Positions 1-9,087 of a stretch of DNA of 64,000 nt are shown in pieces. The number at the start of each line of letters is the position of its first letter. The stretch's first letter is position 1. A program made the translations under genes and the position numbers. This stretch comes from Clostridium ljungdahlii (GTDB taxonomy: Bacteria > Bacillota > Clostridia > Clostridiales > Clostridiaceae), in the NCBI RefSeq assembly GCF_001636845.1, contig NZ_LITT01000002.1, positions 87,120-151,119 of the forward strand, written 5' to 3'. The notes under the pieces are model-generated. The model was not told the DNA's origin, searched no databases, and saw nothing but the letters and a program-made list of their open reading frames with translations.

Positions 1-1
1 A

Positions 2-481
2 GCTATACTATATCCTATATGTAATAGCCAATTGAAAGATAAAATATTAAAAGATTTACTTAATGAATTTTTGTATGAAGATAATTTTAATAAACCTCTT
101 AGTAATGTATATTTTGGTTTTTTTTATAAGAAAATTATTTTTTGGATAATTGTAACTTGGATAATTGCATTTATAAAACCAAGCTTTATTCTATTTAGCA
201 TAGCCATGTTTATAATATTATTTATTATAGGACATATGGAATTTAAAAATACTGCACTGGGAGTAAGTAGAAGTTTAGTTTGCGTATGTCATAATAGTTT
301 TAATAAAACTCAATCTGTTTTAAAGATGTCGACTATACAATCTGTGACTTTATCATATAATTATTTTCAACACAATAATGGGGGTTGCAATTACAAATTT
401 ATTTTATATAGTTCTAATTATGGAAAAGAGTTAAAGGTCAAAAATTTAAAAGATAATATTATTGAAACTTTTTTTAAATAA
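2..481 (+). CDS. C-terminal part of a bacterial PH-domain (YdbT-like) membrane protein, cut by the window edge
   Basis: The reading frame is open to the left edge, so this is the end of a longer gene; an internal TTG at 32 has no ribosome binding site and should not be taken as the start. Two hydrophobic stretches near residues 40-75 look like a membrane hairpin. They are followed by a short beta-rich segment (KMSTIQSVTLSYNYFQ) resembling the last bacterial PH domain of YdbS/YdbT-type proteins, where an IQ-containing strand follows the membrane pair. Members of this family are membrane proteins of poorly defined role. The family assignment rests on this weak pattern only, and a different membrane protein is possible. 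Confidence 0.5.
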   Translation, partial: AILYPICNSQLKDKILKDLLNEFLYEDNFNKPLSNVYFGFFYKKIIFWIIVTWIIAFIKPSFILFSIAMFIILFIIGHMEFKNTALGVSRSLVCVCHNSFNKTQSVLKMSTIQSVTLSYNYFQHNNGGCNYKFILYSSNYGKELKVKNLKDNIIETFFK

Positions 482-512
482 CAATAGTTGGCAGTACAAT
501 AGTATAAAATAA

Positions 513-541
513 TTGACTAAAATGTTTGAATATGCTATTAT
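513..541 (+). promoter_or_regulatory. Promoter of the potABCD operon
   Basis: TTGACT at 513-518 and TATTAT at 536-541 are separated by 17 bp. This is a good sigma-A promoter about 190 bp before the first gene, and it leaves a leader of about 150 nt before the terminator at 670-702. Confidence 0.65.
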
Positions 542-642
542 AACCATATAATTAAATGTGAGTAAAACAGTAGGAATTGATATTAAAAGCTGTAGTTACA
601 AATTTTTTATTCTCTACAATACAGTATGGTAAAACAGTATGG

Positions 643-702
643 CAGAGTGAATAAAGATCGCAGAAGTGGGCTTCTGTCTCTGTAAAGAGTCAGAAGCTTT
701 TT
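643..702 (+). promoter_or_regulatory. Attenuator-like leader with mutually exclusive hairpins
   Basis: A terminator is formed by CTTCTG (671-676) plus CTCT (678-681) pairing with AGAG (686-689) plus CAGAAG (691-696), extended by G670-C697 and followed by five T. A second CAGAAG at 661-666 can pair with the same 671-676 segment (6 bp, TGGG loop), and CAGAG (643-647) can pair with CTCTG (678-682). The two folds cannot coexist, which is the layout of a transcription attenuator or riboswitch expression platform. I do not recognise the upstream region (about 548-660) as a known aptamer. Confidence 0.6.
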
Positions 703-728
703 AATACCATAATATGGAGGTGGAAACA

Positions 729-1841
729 TTGGAAAGTATTCTGAGACTTGTTAATTTGGCAAAAGTTTTTGATGAACAAAGGATAGTAAAAAATATTTCA
801 CTTGATATTAGAAGAGGTGAATTCTTAACTATTCTCGGACCAAGTGGCTGTGGAAAGACAACTACACTTAGAATGATTGCAGGTTTTGAAAAACTCACTG
901 CTGGGAGTATTCTCTTAGATGGAGAGCCTATAGAAAATAGGCAACCTTATGAATTGGATATTAATACGGTATTTCAAAACTATGCTCTTTTTCCGCATAT
1001 GAATGTATTTGATAATGTAGCCTATGGTTTAAAAATTAAAAAAGTTAAGAAGTTAGAAATAAAAGAACGTGTTAATGAGATGCTAGAGCTTGTACAGTTA
1101 AGTAATTATGAAAAAAGAATGCCTTCTCAGTTAAGCGGAGGTCAAAAACAAAGGGTAGCAATTGCAAGGGCACTTATTAATAAACCTAAAATATTGCTTT
1201 TAGATGAACCTCTAGGTGCTCTAGATTTTAAATTAAGAAAACAAATGCAGATGGAATTAAAGATGCTTCAAAAAAAACTGGGGATAACATTTGTATATGT
1301 AACTCATGATCAGGAAGAGGCATTAAATATGTCTGACCGTATAGTTATAATGAATGAAGGATCTATAGAACAGGTAGGTGACGCTAGAGATATATATGAA
1401 AATCCTAAAACCAGGTTCGTAGCAAGTTTTATAGGTGAATCCAACTTGTTTGAGTCAACTGTGGAAGATATTTTTCAAGATAGGGTTATATTGAAAACTG
1501 GAGAGTTTAAAATTGCTGCTTTAAATAAAGCATTCAATTTAGGAGACAAGGTGTGTGTTTTAGTTAGACCTGAAAATGTTAAATATTCTTTAAATCAAGT
1601 TAAAAATTTTAGTATTGAGGCAATAGCCCAAGAAAATGCATACTTAGGTTCTAATATAAGAACCACTTTTATTTTAGAAGATGGAAGAAAAATTGTATCC
1701 AATAATTATGATAAAAATTCAAGGATACCAGAAATTAATGAAACTTTATGGATATATTGGAACGTAAAGGATGCTATTATAATAGATAATAAAGAGAATA
1801 CTGATGAGATTAATCAAACAAGCAAGGTGATGGTAAGTTGA
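729..1841 (+). CDS. potA: ABC transporter ATP-binding protein, spermidine/putrescine type (PotA-like)
   Basis: ATPase of an ABC importer for polyamines or a related cationic solute; it works at the inner face of the membrane with the two permeases that follow. From the proposed start the Walker A GPSGCGKT is at residues 37-44, the signature LSGGQ at 135-139, Walker B ILLLDE at 155-160 and the switch histidine at 193. A C-terminal TOBE-like region follows, and the 370-residue length is normal. The ATG at 714 lies on the ribosome binding site (GGAGG at 716-720), so the TTG at 729 is the likely start. The gene overlaps potB by 4 bp (TTGA), indicating translational coupling. The substrate is inferred from family only; the amidohydrolase at the operon end hints that it may not be a simple polyamine. 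Confidence 0.88.
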   Translation: MESILRLVNLAKVFDEQRIVKNISLDIRRGEFLTILGPSGCGKTTTLRMIAGFEKLTAGSILLDGEPIENRQPYELDINTVFQNYALFPHMNVFDNVAYGLKIKKVKKLEIKERVNEMLELVQLSNYEKRMPSQLSGGQKQRVAIARALINKPKILLLDEPLGALDFKLRKQMQMELKMLQKKLGITFVYVTHDQEEALNMSDRIVIMNEGSIEQVGDARDIYENPKTRFVASFIGESNLFESTVEDIFQDRVILKTGEFKIAALNKAFNLGDKVCVLVRPENVKYSLNQVKNFSIEAIAQENAYLGSNIRTTFILEDGRKIVSNNYDKNSRIPEINETLWIYWNVKDAIIIDNKENTDEINQTSKVMVS

Positions 1842-2707
1842 AGACTGAAAAAAAGAGGCCGTTAAATTTTGAAAAAAGTTTTTTTATAGGGCCTGTATCT
1901 CTTTGGATGATAGTTTTAATGGGAGTACCAATTTGCTATGTTATATTTATAAGCTTTCTACAAAGGGGGATAAATGGTGGAATTGATTTCGTATTTTCTC
2001 TGGATAACTATAAAAGAATTATATCACCACTGTATCTTAAGGTATTTATAGACTCCTTATTAATTGCACTTATAACTACTTTATTTACTTTAGTTGTAGG
2101 ATATCCATTTGCATATCTTGTAGTAAAAATACCAAAAAAATTTCGTATATTTGTTGTAATGCTTATAATTGTCCCTTTTTGGACTAACTCTCTTATAAGA
2201 TCCTATGCTTGGATGACACTTTTAAGTACAGAGGGACTTGTGAATAATTTACTTATTAAAGTGGGATTTATAAAAGAACCTCTTGAAATGTTGTATACTT
2301 ATGGAGCTGTACTTATAGGAATGATATATACTCTTTTCCCATTTATGGTACTACCACTTTACACATCTATAGAAAAAGTTAATAAAAATTACATTGAAGC
2401 AGCTAAAGATTTAGGTGCAACTTCTCTTAGAGCATTTTTAACAGTAACTTTACCGCTTACCAAGCCTGGAATTGTAGCTGGATGTATTTTAGTCTTTATA
2501 CCTTCCCTTGGATTATTTTATATATGTGATCTTATGGGAGGAAGCAAGGTAATGCTCATAGGCAATTTAATTAGAAACCAATTTTTAATATCTCGTGATT
2601 GGCCTTTTGGTGCAGCACTATCTGTATTTATGATAATTATTACACTGATACTTTTGCATGTAAGTACTAAGCTAGTAGGTAAAAAAGTGGATTTGGAGGT
2701 TTTTTAG
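1838..2707 (+). CDS. potB: ABC transporter permease, spermidine/putrescine type (PotB-like)
   Basis: First membrane subunit of the importer. The 289-residue protein has about six hydrophobic helices and the permease EAA loop (EAAKDLGATSLRAFLTVTLP, about residues 188-207) that docks onto the ATPase. It starts at TTG overlapping the potA stop codon and is preceded by AAGGTGATGG inside potA. It is followed one base later by potC, so the four pot genes form one transcript. Family identity is clear; the transported substrate is not shown by the sequence. Confidence 0.85.
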   Translation: MKTEKKRPLNFEKSFFIGPVSLWMIVLMGVPICYVIFISFLQRGINGGIDFVFSLDNYKRIISPLYLKVFIDSLLIALITTLFTLVVGYPFAYLVVKIPKKFRIFVVMLIIVPFWTNSLIRSYAWMTLLSTEGLVNNLLIKVGFIKEPLEMLYTYGAVLIGMIYTLFPFMVLPLYTSIEKVNKNYIEAAKDLGATSLRAFLTVTLPLTKPGIVAGCILVFIPSLGLFYICDLMGGSKVMLIGNLIRNQFLISRDWPFGAALSVFMIIITLILLHVSTKLVGKKVDLEVF

Positions 2708-2708
2708 C

Positions 2709-3497
2709 ATGATAAATAAAATTCTTAAGAGAACTTCTGTCTTGTATATAGTGCTTGTATTCATTTTTTTATATTTACCTATAGCTGTAGTTGTAGTTTA
2801 TTCTTTTAACAGTGCAAAAACAGGGGCAGCATGGAATGGAACTACTATTAACTGGTATAAGCAGTTGTTTGATGATTCAAATGTTATAGTTGCATTTAAA
2901 AATAGCTTGACTATAGCAGTTATAAGTACCATAGTTTCTTCAATAATAGGTACAATAGGGGCTGTAGGATTGTATAAGTATAAATTTAAGGGGAAAAGTG
3001 CAGTGGAAGGACTATTAAATATAACGATTGTTATACCTGAAATTATTATGGGAATTGCATTGCTTGTGTATTTTTCACAAATTGGGCTAACCCTTGGTAT
3101 AGGTACCTTAGTTCTAGCACATGCAACTTTTAGTATTCCTTTTGTGTTTATAATAGTTAGATCAAGACTTGCAGGATTCGATTTGTCAATGGAGGATGCA
3201 GCTATGGATCTTGGAGCAAATAGGCTTAAGGTTTTTACCAGTATTACACTTCCACTCATATTACCGGGCATATTTTCAGGGGCAATGATTGCATTTGTTC
3301 TTTCCTTTGATGATGTAATTATAAACTTTTTTGTATCGGGAGCGGAAAGCACAACTCTTCCAATAAAGATATTTTCTATGCTTAAATTTGGGTTATCTCC
3401 AGAGATAAATGCCCTTTGTACCCTTATGCTTTTAGTTACATTTGTAATTTTAGCTTCTGCACAAATTATTAAACTAATAGGGATAAAAAAAGTATAG
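2709..3497 (+). CDS. potC: ABC transporter permease, spermidine/putrescine type (PotC-like)
   Basis: Second membrane subunit, 262 residues, with hydrophobic helices throughout and an EAA-type loop (DAAMDLGANRLKVFTSITLP) near residue 163, in the position expected for PotC. The ribosome binding site GGAGG lies inside the end of potB, and the ATG comes one base after the potB stop. It is followed after about 50 bp by the substrate-binding lipoprotein, giving the usual potABCD order. Confidence 0.85.
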   Translation: MINKILKRTSVLYIVLVFIFLYLPIAVVVVYSFNSAKTGAAWNGTTINWYKQLFDDSNVIVAFKNSLTIAVISTIVSSIIGTIGAVGLYKYKFKGKSAVEGLLNITIVIPEIIMGIALLVYFSQIGLTLGIGTLVLAHATFSIPFVFIIVRSRLAGFDLSMEDAAMDLGANRLKVFTSITLPLILPGIFSGAMIAFVLSFDDVIINFFVSGAESTTLPIKIFSMLKFGLSPEINALCTLMLLVTFVILASAQIIKLIGIKKV

Positions 3498-3548
3498 GTT
3501 GAAATCTCTATGAATATTAATTTTAATACAATGAGAGGGGAATATTAA

Positions 3549-4625
3549 ATGAAAAAGAAATTATTAAAACTATTGAGCTTATCAGTAATAGTTGCATGTA
3601 CGATTGCTACTTTGTCTGGCTGCGGAAGTCAAAAACAGGCTTCCGGAAATGATGAAAAAGTAGTAAATGTGTTTACCTGGGCTAATTATGTACCCGATTC
3701 TGTAGTAAAAGAATTTCAGAACAAAACAGGTATAAAGGTAAATTACAGTAACTTTTCAACTAACGAGGAAATGCTTACAAAACTTCAGGCAGCAAAGGGA
3801 TCTGAATATGATGTAGTAATATGCAGTGATTATATTATTGAAGTTATGGGAAAGCAAAAAAATATTTTAATGCAGCCTATAGACAAGTCAAAGATACCAA
3901 ATTATAAAAATGTAGATCCTCGATTTTTAAATCAACTTTATGATAAAGGCAACAAATATTCTATTCCTTATACATTAGGAAGTCAGATAATAGTATATAA
4001 TTCAGAAAAAGTTAAAATTCCTATAAAGGGATATAAAGATTTATGGAATTCTACACTTAAAAATTCTCTTGTACTTGTAGACGATCCTAGAATAGTAATA
4101 GGCATGACTCTTAAAAAATTGGGATATTCCATGAATGAGACGGATTCTAAGAAATTGGCTCAGGCTAAGGAAGAACTTAAAAAATTAAAGCCAAATGTAA
4201 AAGTACTTAATGCAGATACACCTCATAATAGTCTTATTAATGGAGATGCAACAGTAGGATTTATGTATGGTTCTCAAGCATCTACTGCAGTTAAGACAAA
4301 TTCTAAGTTTAAAATAGTATATCCAGAAGAGGGCATGAATGCAGAAGAAGATAATTTTATTATACCAGTAAAAGCACCTCACAAGGAAAATGCTGAAAAG
4401 TTCATAAACTTTATGCTGGATGGTAAAATAAGCAATGAAGCTACGACAATTAATCAATATGTAAATACAAATAAAGCTGCCAAGAAATTTATGTCGAGTA
4501 GTTATTTAAACGACAAGGCGGTATTTATTCCAGATTCAGAATTAAATAGGGCTGAAAGATTTAGAGATGTAGGTAATGCTGCAAAGACCTATGATTTAAT
4601 ATGGTCCGAATTCAAACAACAATAA
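3549..4625 (+). CDS. potD: Extracellular polyamine-type substrate-binding lipoprotein (PotD-like)
   Basis: Substrate-binding component of the importer, 358 residues. It begins with a lipoprotein signal peptide (MKKKLLKLLSLSVIVACTIA) ending in the lipobox LSGC, so it should be lipid-anchored outside the membrane. The mature part opens with VVNVFTWANYVPDSVV, typical of PotD/PotF family 1 binding proteins. The ribosome binding site GAGAGGGG lies about 7 bp before the ATG. The ligand could be spermidine, putrescine or another cationic compound; I could not assign binding residues with confidence. Confidence 0.87.
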   Translation: MKKKLLKLLSLSVIVACTIATLSGCGSQKQASGNDEKVVNVFTWANYVPDSVVKEFQNKTGIKVNYSNFSTNEEMLTKLQAAKGSEYDVVICSDYIIEVMGKQKNILMQPIDKSKIPNYKNVDPRFLNQLYDKGNKYSIPYTLGSQIIVYNSEKVKIPIKGYKDLWNSTLKNSLVLVDDPRIVIGMTLKKLGYSMNETDSKKLAQAKEELKKLKPNVKVLNADTPHNSLINGDATVGFMYGSQASTAVKTNSKFKIVYPEEGMNAEEDNFIIPVKAPHKENAEKFINFMLDGKISNEATTINQYVNTNKAAKKFMSSSYLNDKAVFIPDSELNRAERFRDVGNAAKTYDLIWSEFKQQ

Positions 4626-4679
4626 CATTGAAAACTTAAATATAGACCTTAAATGAAACTGTATGGGGGAGGCAAGTTT

Positions 4680-6050
4680 ATGAATATCTATGATTTAGTT
4701 ATAAAAAACGCTCAAATAGCAGATCCAGAAAATGAAAAAATATTCCATGGCAATCTAGCAGTTCAAAATGGTAAGATAGCTTCAATTACTAGCGAAAATA
4801 TAAGTGGTAAAAAGGAAATTGATGCTAAAAATTGTATAGTATGCCCGGGTTTTATAGATATTCATGCCCATATTGATGGAAATATGAGCTGTGGAGAATT
4901 GTCTTTAGTTCAAGGAGTTACTACAACAGTAGGTGGAAATTGTGGTGGTGGTCCTACAAATTTGAACAAGTTTTTTGAAACACAAAATAAAAATGGCTTT
5001 CTCATAAATCAACTTCAATTTATAGGCCATTCCTTTAGCTTAAGACATAAAGTTGGAATTGATAATCCCTATATAAATGCGACAAAAACTCAAATAGAGG
5101 AAATGAAAAAACTTTTGGAAAAAGAATTTGTAAATGGAGCTGTGGGGTTATCCTTTGGACTTGAATATGCTCCAGGATCTTCCTTTGAAGAAGTTATAGC
5201 TTTAAGCAAGCTTGCTTCACAGTATAAGAAGTTAATTTCTATTCACACAAGGCTTAAGGCTCCCGATGATTTAGAATCTCTTAAAGAAGCTGTTAAGATC
5301 TCAGAAATTACAGGTGCACTAGTTCAGGTATCTCATTTGGTATATCAATATGGAGAAGGAGTTATGACAGAGGCACTTGATATTTTAGATAAGGCAAGAA
5401 AAAATGGAGTAAATATATGGGCAGACAGCGGAATGTATACTTCTTTTGCAACAGGTATAAACACCAGTGTTTTTGATGAAGACCATATTGAAAAATTTGG
5501 CTGGAAGTTCAGTGATCTATATATAGCTTCAGGAAAACTTAAAGGCAAGTGTCTTACAAAGAAATTGTATGACAAAATGAGACAAAATGATGAGGACGCA
5601 GTTATAATTTGTTACACTGGAGTAGAAGAAGAGATTTATGAAGCACTATTAAAAGATTATGTAGTACTGTCTTCAGATACAGGTCCTTCTCCTACAGGAG
5701 ACATAGGAGAAGGTCATCCTCAAAATTGTGGTACATTTCCACGCTTCTTTAAAAAGATGGTAAGAGAGAAAAAGTATATTTCTCTTATTGATGCTATAAA
5801 AAAATGTACTTTGATACCGGCAAATATACTTGGCCTCAAAAATAAGGGAAGGTTGTCTGTAGGATGTGATGGAGATCTAGTAATATTTGATATGGATACC
5901 ATTGAAGATAAAGCCGACTTTTTGGGAAAAGGAAGACCAGATGCTTATCCAGATGGAGTTCATTATGTAATAGTTAATGGACATGTAATAGTTAAGTATG
6001 GTAAAATTAAAAAAGATATTTTGCCTGGAAGGGCAATTAAAATGAATTAA
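4680..6050 (+). CDS. Amidohydrolase of the N-acyl-D-amino-acid deacylase family
   Basis: Metal-dependent hydrolase of the amidohydrolase superfamily, 456 residues. The start PGFIDIHAHID carries the first metal-binding histidines, and the following GVTTTVGGNCGGGP resembles the D-aminoacylase/N-acyl-D-glutamate deacylase signature. Late segments SSDTGPSP, GTFPRFF and KNKGRLSVGCDGDLVIFD also fit that family. An ATG at 4653 lies before the strong ribosome binding site GGGGGAGG (4665-4672), so the ATG at 4680 is preferred. It sits 54 bp after potD and is probably cotranscribed, suggesting that it processes the imported compound. Alternatives within the superfamily are dihydroorotase-like or other cyclic amidases. 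Confidence 0.75.
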   Translation: MNIYDLVIKNAQIADPENEKIFHGNLAVQNGKIASITSENISGKKEIDAKNCIVCPGFIDIHAHIDGNMSCGELSLVQGVTTTVGGNCGGGPTNLNKFFETQNKNGFLINQLQFIGHSFSLRHKVGIDNPYINATKTQIEEMKKLLEKEFVNGAVGLSFGLEYAPGSSFEEVIALSKLASQYKKLISIHTRLKAPDDLESLKEAVKISEITGALVQVSHLVYQYGEGVMTEALDILDKARKNGVNIWADSGMYTSFATGINTSVFDEDHIEKFGWKFSDLYIASGKLKGKCLTKKLYDKMRQNDEDAVIICYTGVEEEIYEALLKDYVVLSSDTGPSPTGDIGEGHPQNCGTFPRFFKKMVREKKYISLIDAIKKCTLIPANILGLKNKGRLSVGCDGDLVIFDMDTIEDKADFLGKGRPDAYPDGVHYVIVNGHVIVKYGKIKKDILPGRAIKMN

Positions 6051-6052
6051 AT

Positions 6053-6150
6053 TAGGCATTTGAAAGAAAATAGGCTAGCATATTGATTAGTTATTTCTTT
6101 GAAAATGCCTTATAAAGAGCATACCGATTTTTAATTAAGTTATGCTCTTT
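6053..6150 (+). terminator. Two inverted repeats after the pot operon, probable terminator region
   Basis: AGGCATTT (6054-6061) can pair with AAATGCCT (6103-6110), and AAAGAGCATA (6114-6123) with TATGCTCTTT (6141-6150). The second is the better terminator-like stem, but the following T run is weak. Confidence 0.45.
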
Positions 6151-6269
6151 ATGGCATTGTATAGAGTATAATTACAACCATAGTAGACAAATAGGATGAA
6201 ATAGATATAAAATATAAAATATAGTATTTAAATGACTATAAAGTTATAATTTATATTGGAGGTTTTATA

Positions 6270-7256
6270 ATGGCAATTTTAGTTTGCGGTGGAGCCGGAT
6301 ACATAGGCAGTCATATGGTTGCGGAGTTATTGGAAAATAAAAAAGAAGTTATCATATTAGATAATTTTGAAAAAGGGCATAGATCTGCAATTTTAGGTGG
6401 AAAGGTATATGAAGGAGATTTAAGAGACGATAATATACTTGACAGAGTATTTGGAGAAAATGAAATTGAAGCTGTAATAGATTTTGCTGCTTATTCTCTT
6501 GTAGGGGAAAGTGTAGATGAACCTCTTAAATACTTTGATAATAATGTAGGTGGAACTTTAAATTTGCTTAAAGCAATGAGAAAGCATAATGTAAAGTATA
6601 TTGTATTTTCATCAACCGCAGCTACTTATGGGGAACCAAAAAGTATACCAATTTTAGAAAATGCAGTTACATATCCTACCAACCCCTATGGAGAGTCAAA
6701 GCTTACAGTGGAGAAAGTTTTGAAGTGGAGTGATAGGGCATATGGTATAAAGTATGCTGCACTGAGATATTTTAATGCAGCTGGAGCACATATAAATGGG
6801 GCTATAGGAGAAGATCACAGACCTGAAACTCATTTAATTCCAATAATACTTCAAGTAGCCTTAAAAAAGAGAGATAAAATATTCATATTTGGGGATGATT
6901 ACAATACAGAAGACGGTACCTGTGTTAGAGATTACGTTCATGTAACTGATTTAGCTAATGCTCATCTTTTAGCACTGGATAAAATTATGAAAGATAATGA
7001 AAGTAAGATTTATAATTTAGGAAATGGAAAAGGATTTTCTGTAAAAGAAGTAATTGAAGTTTCAAGGAAGGTAACAGGGGAAAAAATAGAGGCTGAAATT
7101 GCACCTAGGAGGCAAGGAGATCCAGCAGTGCTTGTGGCTTCTTCTAAGAAAGCCCAGGATGAACTTGGATGGAAGCCGAAGTATAATTCTCTGGAGAACA
7201 TTATTGGGACTGCCTGGAATTGGCATAAAAATCATATAACTGGATATGAAAAATAA
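6270..7256 (+). CDS. galE: UDP-glucose 4-epimerase
   Basis: Interconverts UDP-glucose and UDP-galactose using bound NAD, for the Leloir pathway and cell-envelope sugars. The Rossmann motif GGAGYIGS is at residues 7-14 and the catalytic Tyr140/Lys144 pair lies in NPYGESK, with FSSTAATYG upstream supplying the conserved serine/threonine. The 328-residue length is standard. The start ATG follows GGAGG by about 8 bp. No other gal genes are adjacent, so it is probably a stand-alone gene upstream of argS. Confidence 0.93.
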   Translation: MAILVCGGAGYIGSHMVAELLENKKEVIILDNFEKGHRSAILGGKVYEGDLRDDNILDRVFGENEIEAVIDFAAYSLVGESVDEPLKYFDNNVGGTLNLLKAMRKHNVKYIVFSSTAATYGEPKSIPILENAVTYPTNPYGESKLTVEKVLKWSDRAYGIKYAALRYFNAAGAHINGAIGEDHRPETHLIPIILQVALKKRDKIFIFGDDYNTEDGTCVRDYVHVTDLANAHLLALDKIMKDNESKIYNLGNGKGFSVKEVIEVSRKVTGEKIEAEIAPRRQGDPAVLVASSKKAQDELGWKPKYNSLENIIGTAWNWHKNHITGYEK

Positions 7257-7282
7257 TAGAATGTAAACAGGAGAGGAGTTGA

Positions 7283-7312
7283 ATGTTGTTAAATAAATAT
7301 AAATTTATTTAA
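7283..7312 (+). other. Nine-codon leader ORF and hairpin in front of argS
   Basis: AGGAGAGGAG near 7270-7279 is a strong ribosome binding site for ATG 7283, which opens a 9-codon frame (MLLNKYKFI) ending at 7312. The frame contains the hairpin AAATAAAT/ATTTATTT (7291-7310). The argS ATG at 7322 has no Shine-Dalgarno sequence of its own, so argS may be translated by reinitiation, or by the hairpin bringing the upstream site close. Confidence 0.4.
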
Positions 7313-7321
7313 CATAAAGTT

Positions 7322-9016
7322 ATGGACTATAAAGAAATAATAGCAGAAAGAATTAAAGAAAATGTAGATTTGGAATTGGATTTTATAAAAGGTTTGATAG
7401 AGATACCTCCAAAGCCTGAGATGGGAGATTATGCCTTTCCATGTTTTCAATTGGCAAAGACATTAAGAAAATCTCCAAATATGATTGCAGAAGAATTAAA
7501 AAGTAAATTAGACAAAGAATATTTTGAGAAAGTTGAAAATCTAGGACCTTATTTAAATTTTTTTGTAGATAAAGCAGCTTTTACAAAAGATACTTTAGAG
7601 AAGGTATTAAAAGAAGGAGAGAATTACGGAAAATCTGAACTAGGTAAAGGAAAAAATGTAGTTGTAGAGTTTTCGTCACCTAACATTGCAAAGCCATTTC
7701 ATGTGGGACATCTTTTTAGTACATCTGTTGGAAATGCATTGTATAAAATAATAAGTTCTCAAGGATATAACTGCACCAGAATAAATCATTTGGGAGATTG
7801 GGGAACTCAATTTGGAAAACTCATATCCGCTTATAAAAGATGGTGTGATGAAGATTCCCTACATAAAGATCCAATAAAAGAGCTTTTAAGAATATATGTT
7901 AAATTTCATGAAGAAGCTGAAAAAGATCCTTCACTCAATGAAGAAGGTAGAATGTATTTTAAAAAATTAGAAGATGGATGTGAGGAAGAAGTTACTCTCT
8001 GGAAAAAATTTAAAGATTTAAGCCTTAGAGAATTTAAAAAGATATACGATCTTTTAAATGTGGATTTTGATTTCTATACAGGAGAAAGTTTTTATTCAGA
8101 TAAAATGGATGCTGTTGTAGAGGAAATAGACAAAAAAGGGCTTTTAGTAGAGAGTAATGGAGCAAGAGTTGTAATGCTTGATGATTATAACATACCTCCT
8201 TGTATTGTAAAAAAATCTGATGGAGCTACTATATATGCAACACGTGATTTGGCTGCAGCTATATATAGAAAGAAAACTTATGATTTTGATAAATGCATAT
8301 ATGTAGTAGGGCTTGACCAATCACTTCACTTTAAACAGGTATTTACTACACTTAAATTAATGGGAAATGATTGGGCAGATTCATGTACACATGTAGGTTT
8401 TGGTCTTGTAAGATTTGCAGATAAAAAACTTTCTACAAGAAAGGGAGATGTAATATTTTTAGAGGATTTATTAAATAGATCTATAGAGAGAACCCTTGAA
8501 ATAATAAATGAAAAAAATCCTGAGCTTGAAAATAAGGAAGAAGTTGCAAAGAAGATAGGAATAGGTGCTGTTATATTTACTTATTTAAAAAACAACAGAG
8601 AAAGAGATATAGTATTTGACTGGAATGAAATGCTAAGCTTTGAAGGAGAAACTGGTCCTTATGTACAATATAGCTATGCTAGAGGAAAGAGCATATTAAG
8701 AAAAGCTCCTGCAGATGTAAGTGAAAATGTAGATTACAGCAAATTAAGTAGTAAAGAGGAATTTGAACTTGTAAAAATACTTCATGGTTTTAATAAGGCA
8801 GTATTAAGTGCTATAAATAAGTTGGAACCATTTATAGTAACTAGATATGTAATAGATGCAGCTAAAGCCTTTAATAAGTTCTACAATGCACACAGCATTA
8901 TGAATGCTGAAGATGAAGGTGTAAAGGCAGCTAGGATTCAGCTTGTAAAGGCTTCCTGCCAGGTAATAAAAAATGGCCTGAATTTACTGGGAATAGATGT
9001 AGTAGAAAAGATGTAA
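7322..9016 (+). CDS. argS: Arginyl-tRNA synthetase
   Basis: Class I aminoacyl-tRNA synthetase that charges tRNA-Arg in the cytoplasm. The HIGH-type motif is HVGH at residues 127-130 in the typical context [13 protein letters not shown], and the KMSKS-type motif is replaced by KLSTRKGD, as in many bacterial ArgRS. The C-terminal anticodon-binding DALR domain ends in [15 protein letters not shown]. Length 564 is normal. The ATG at 7322 lacks a nearby ribosome binding site; see the nine-codon ORF just upstream. No T-box was found in the leader. Confidence 0.95.
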   Translation: MDYKEIIAERIKENVDLELDFIKGLIEIPPKPEMGDYAFPCFQLAKTLRKSPNMIAEELKSKLDKEYFEKVENLGPYLNFFVDKAAFTKDTLEKVLKEGENYGKSELGKGKNVVVEFSSPNIAKPFHVGHLFSTSVGNALYKIISSQGYNCTRINHLGDWGTQFGKLISAYKRWCDEDSLHKDPIKELLRIYVKFHEEAEKDPSLNEEGRMYFKKLEDGCEEEVTLWKKFKDLSLREFKKIYDLLNVDFDFYTGESFYSDKMDAVVEEIDKKGLLVESNGARVVMLDDYNIPPCIVKKSDGATIYATRDLAAAIYRKKTYDFDKCIYVVGLDQSLHFKQVFTTLKLMGNDWADSCTHVGFGLVRFADKKLSTRKGDVIFLEDLLNRSIERTLEIINEKNPELENKEEVAKKIGIGAVIFTYLKNNRERDIVFDWNEMLSFEGETGPYVQYSYARGKSILRKAPADVSENVDYSKLSSKEEFELVKILHGFNKAVLSAINKLEPFIVTRYVIDAAKAFNKFYNAHSIMNAEDEGVKAARIQLVKASCQVIKNGLNLLGIDVVEKM

Positions 9017-9087
9017 AAATAGCATTTGTATTTTGAATTCAATTCTACAGCAGAATGGAGATGGAGAAGTTACTTAGTAACTAGGTT

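Noticed and set aside
2798..3352. Long minus-strand ORF inside potC
   Set aside because: It lies fully inside a clear permease gene, has no ribosome binding site and no family pattern; it is a codon-bias shadow.
7257..7321. T-box riboswitch upstream of argS
   Set aside because: Only 65 bp separate galE and argS and the conserved T-box sequence is absent.
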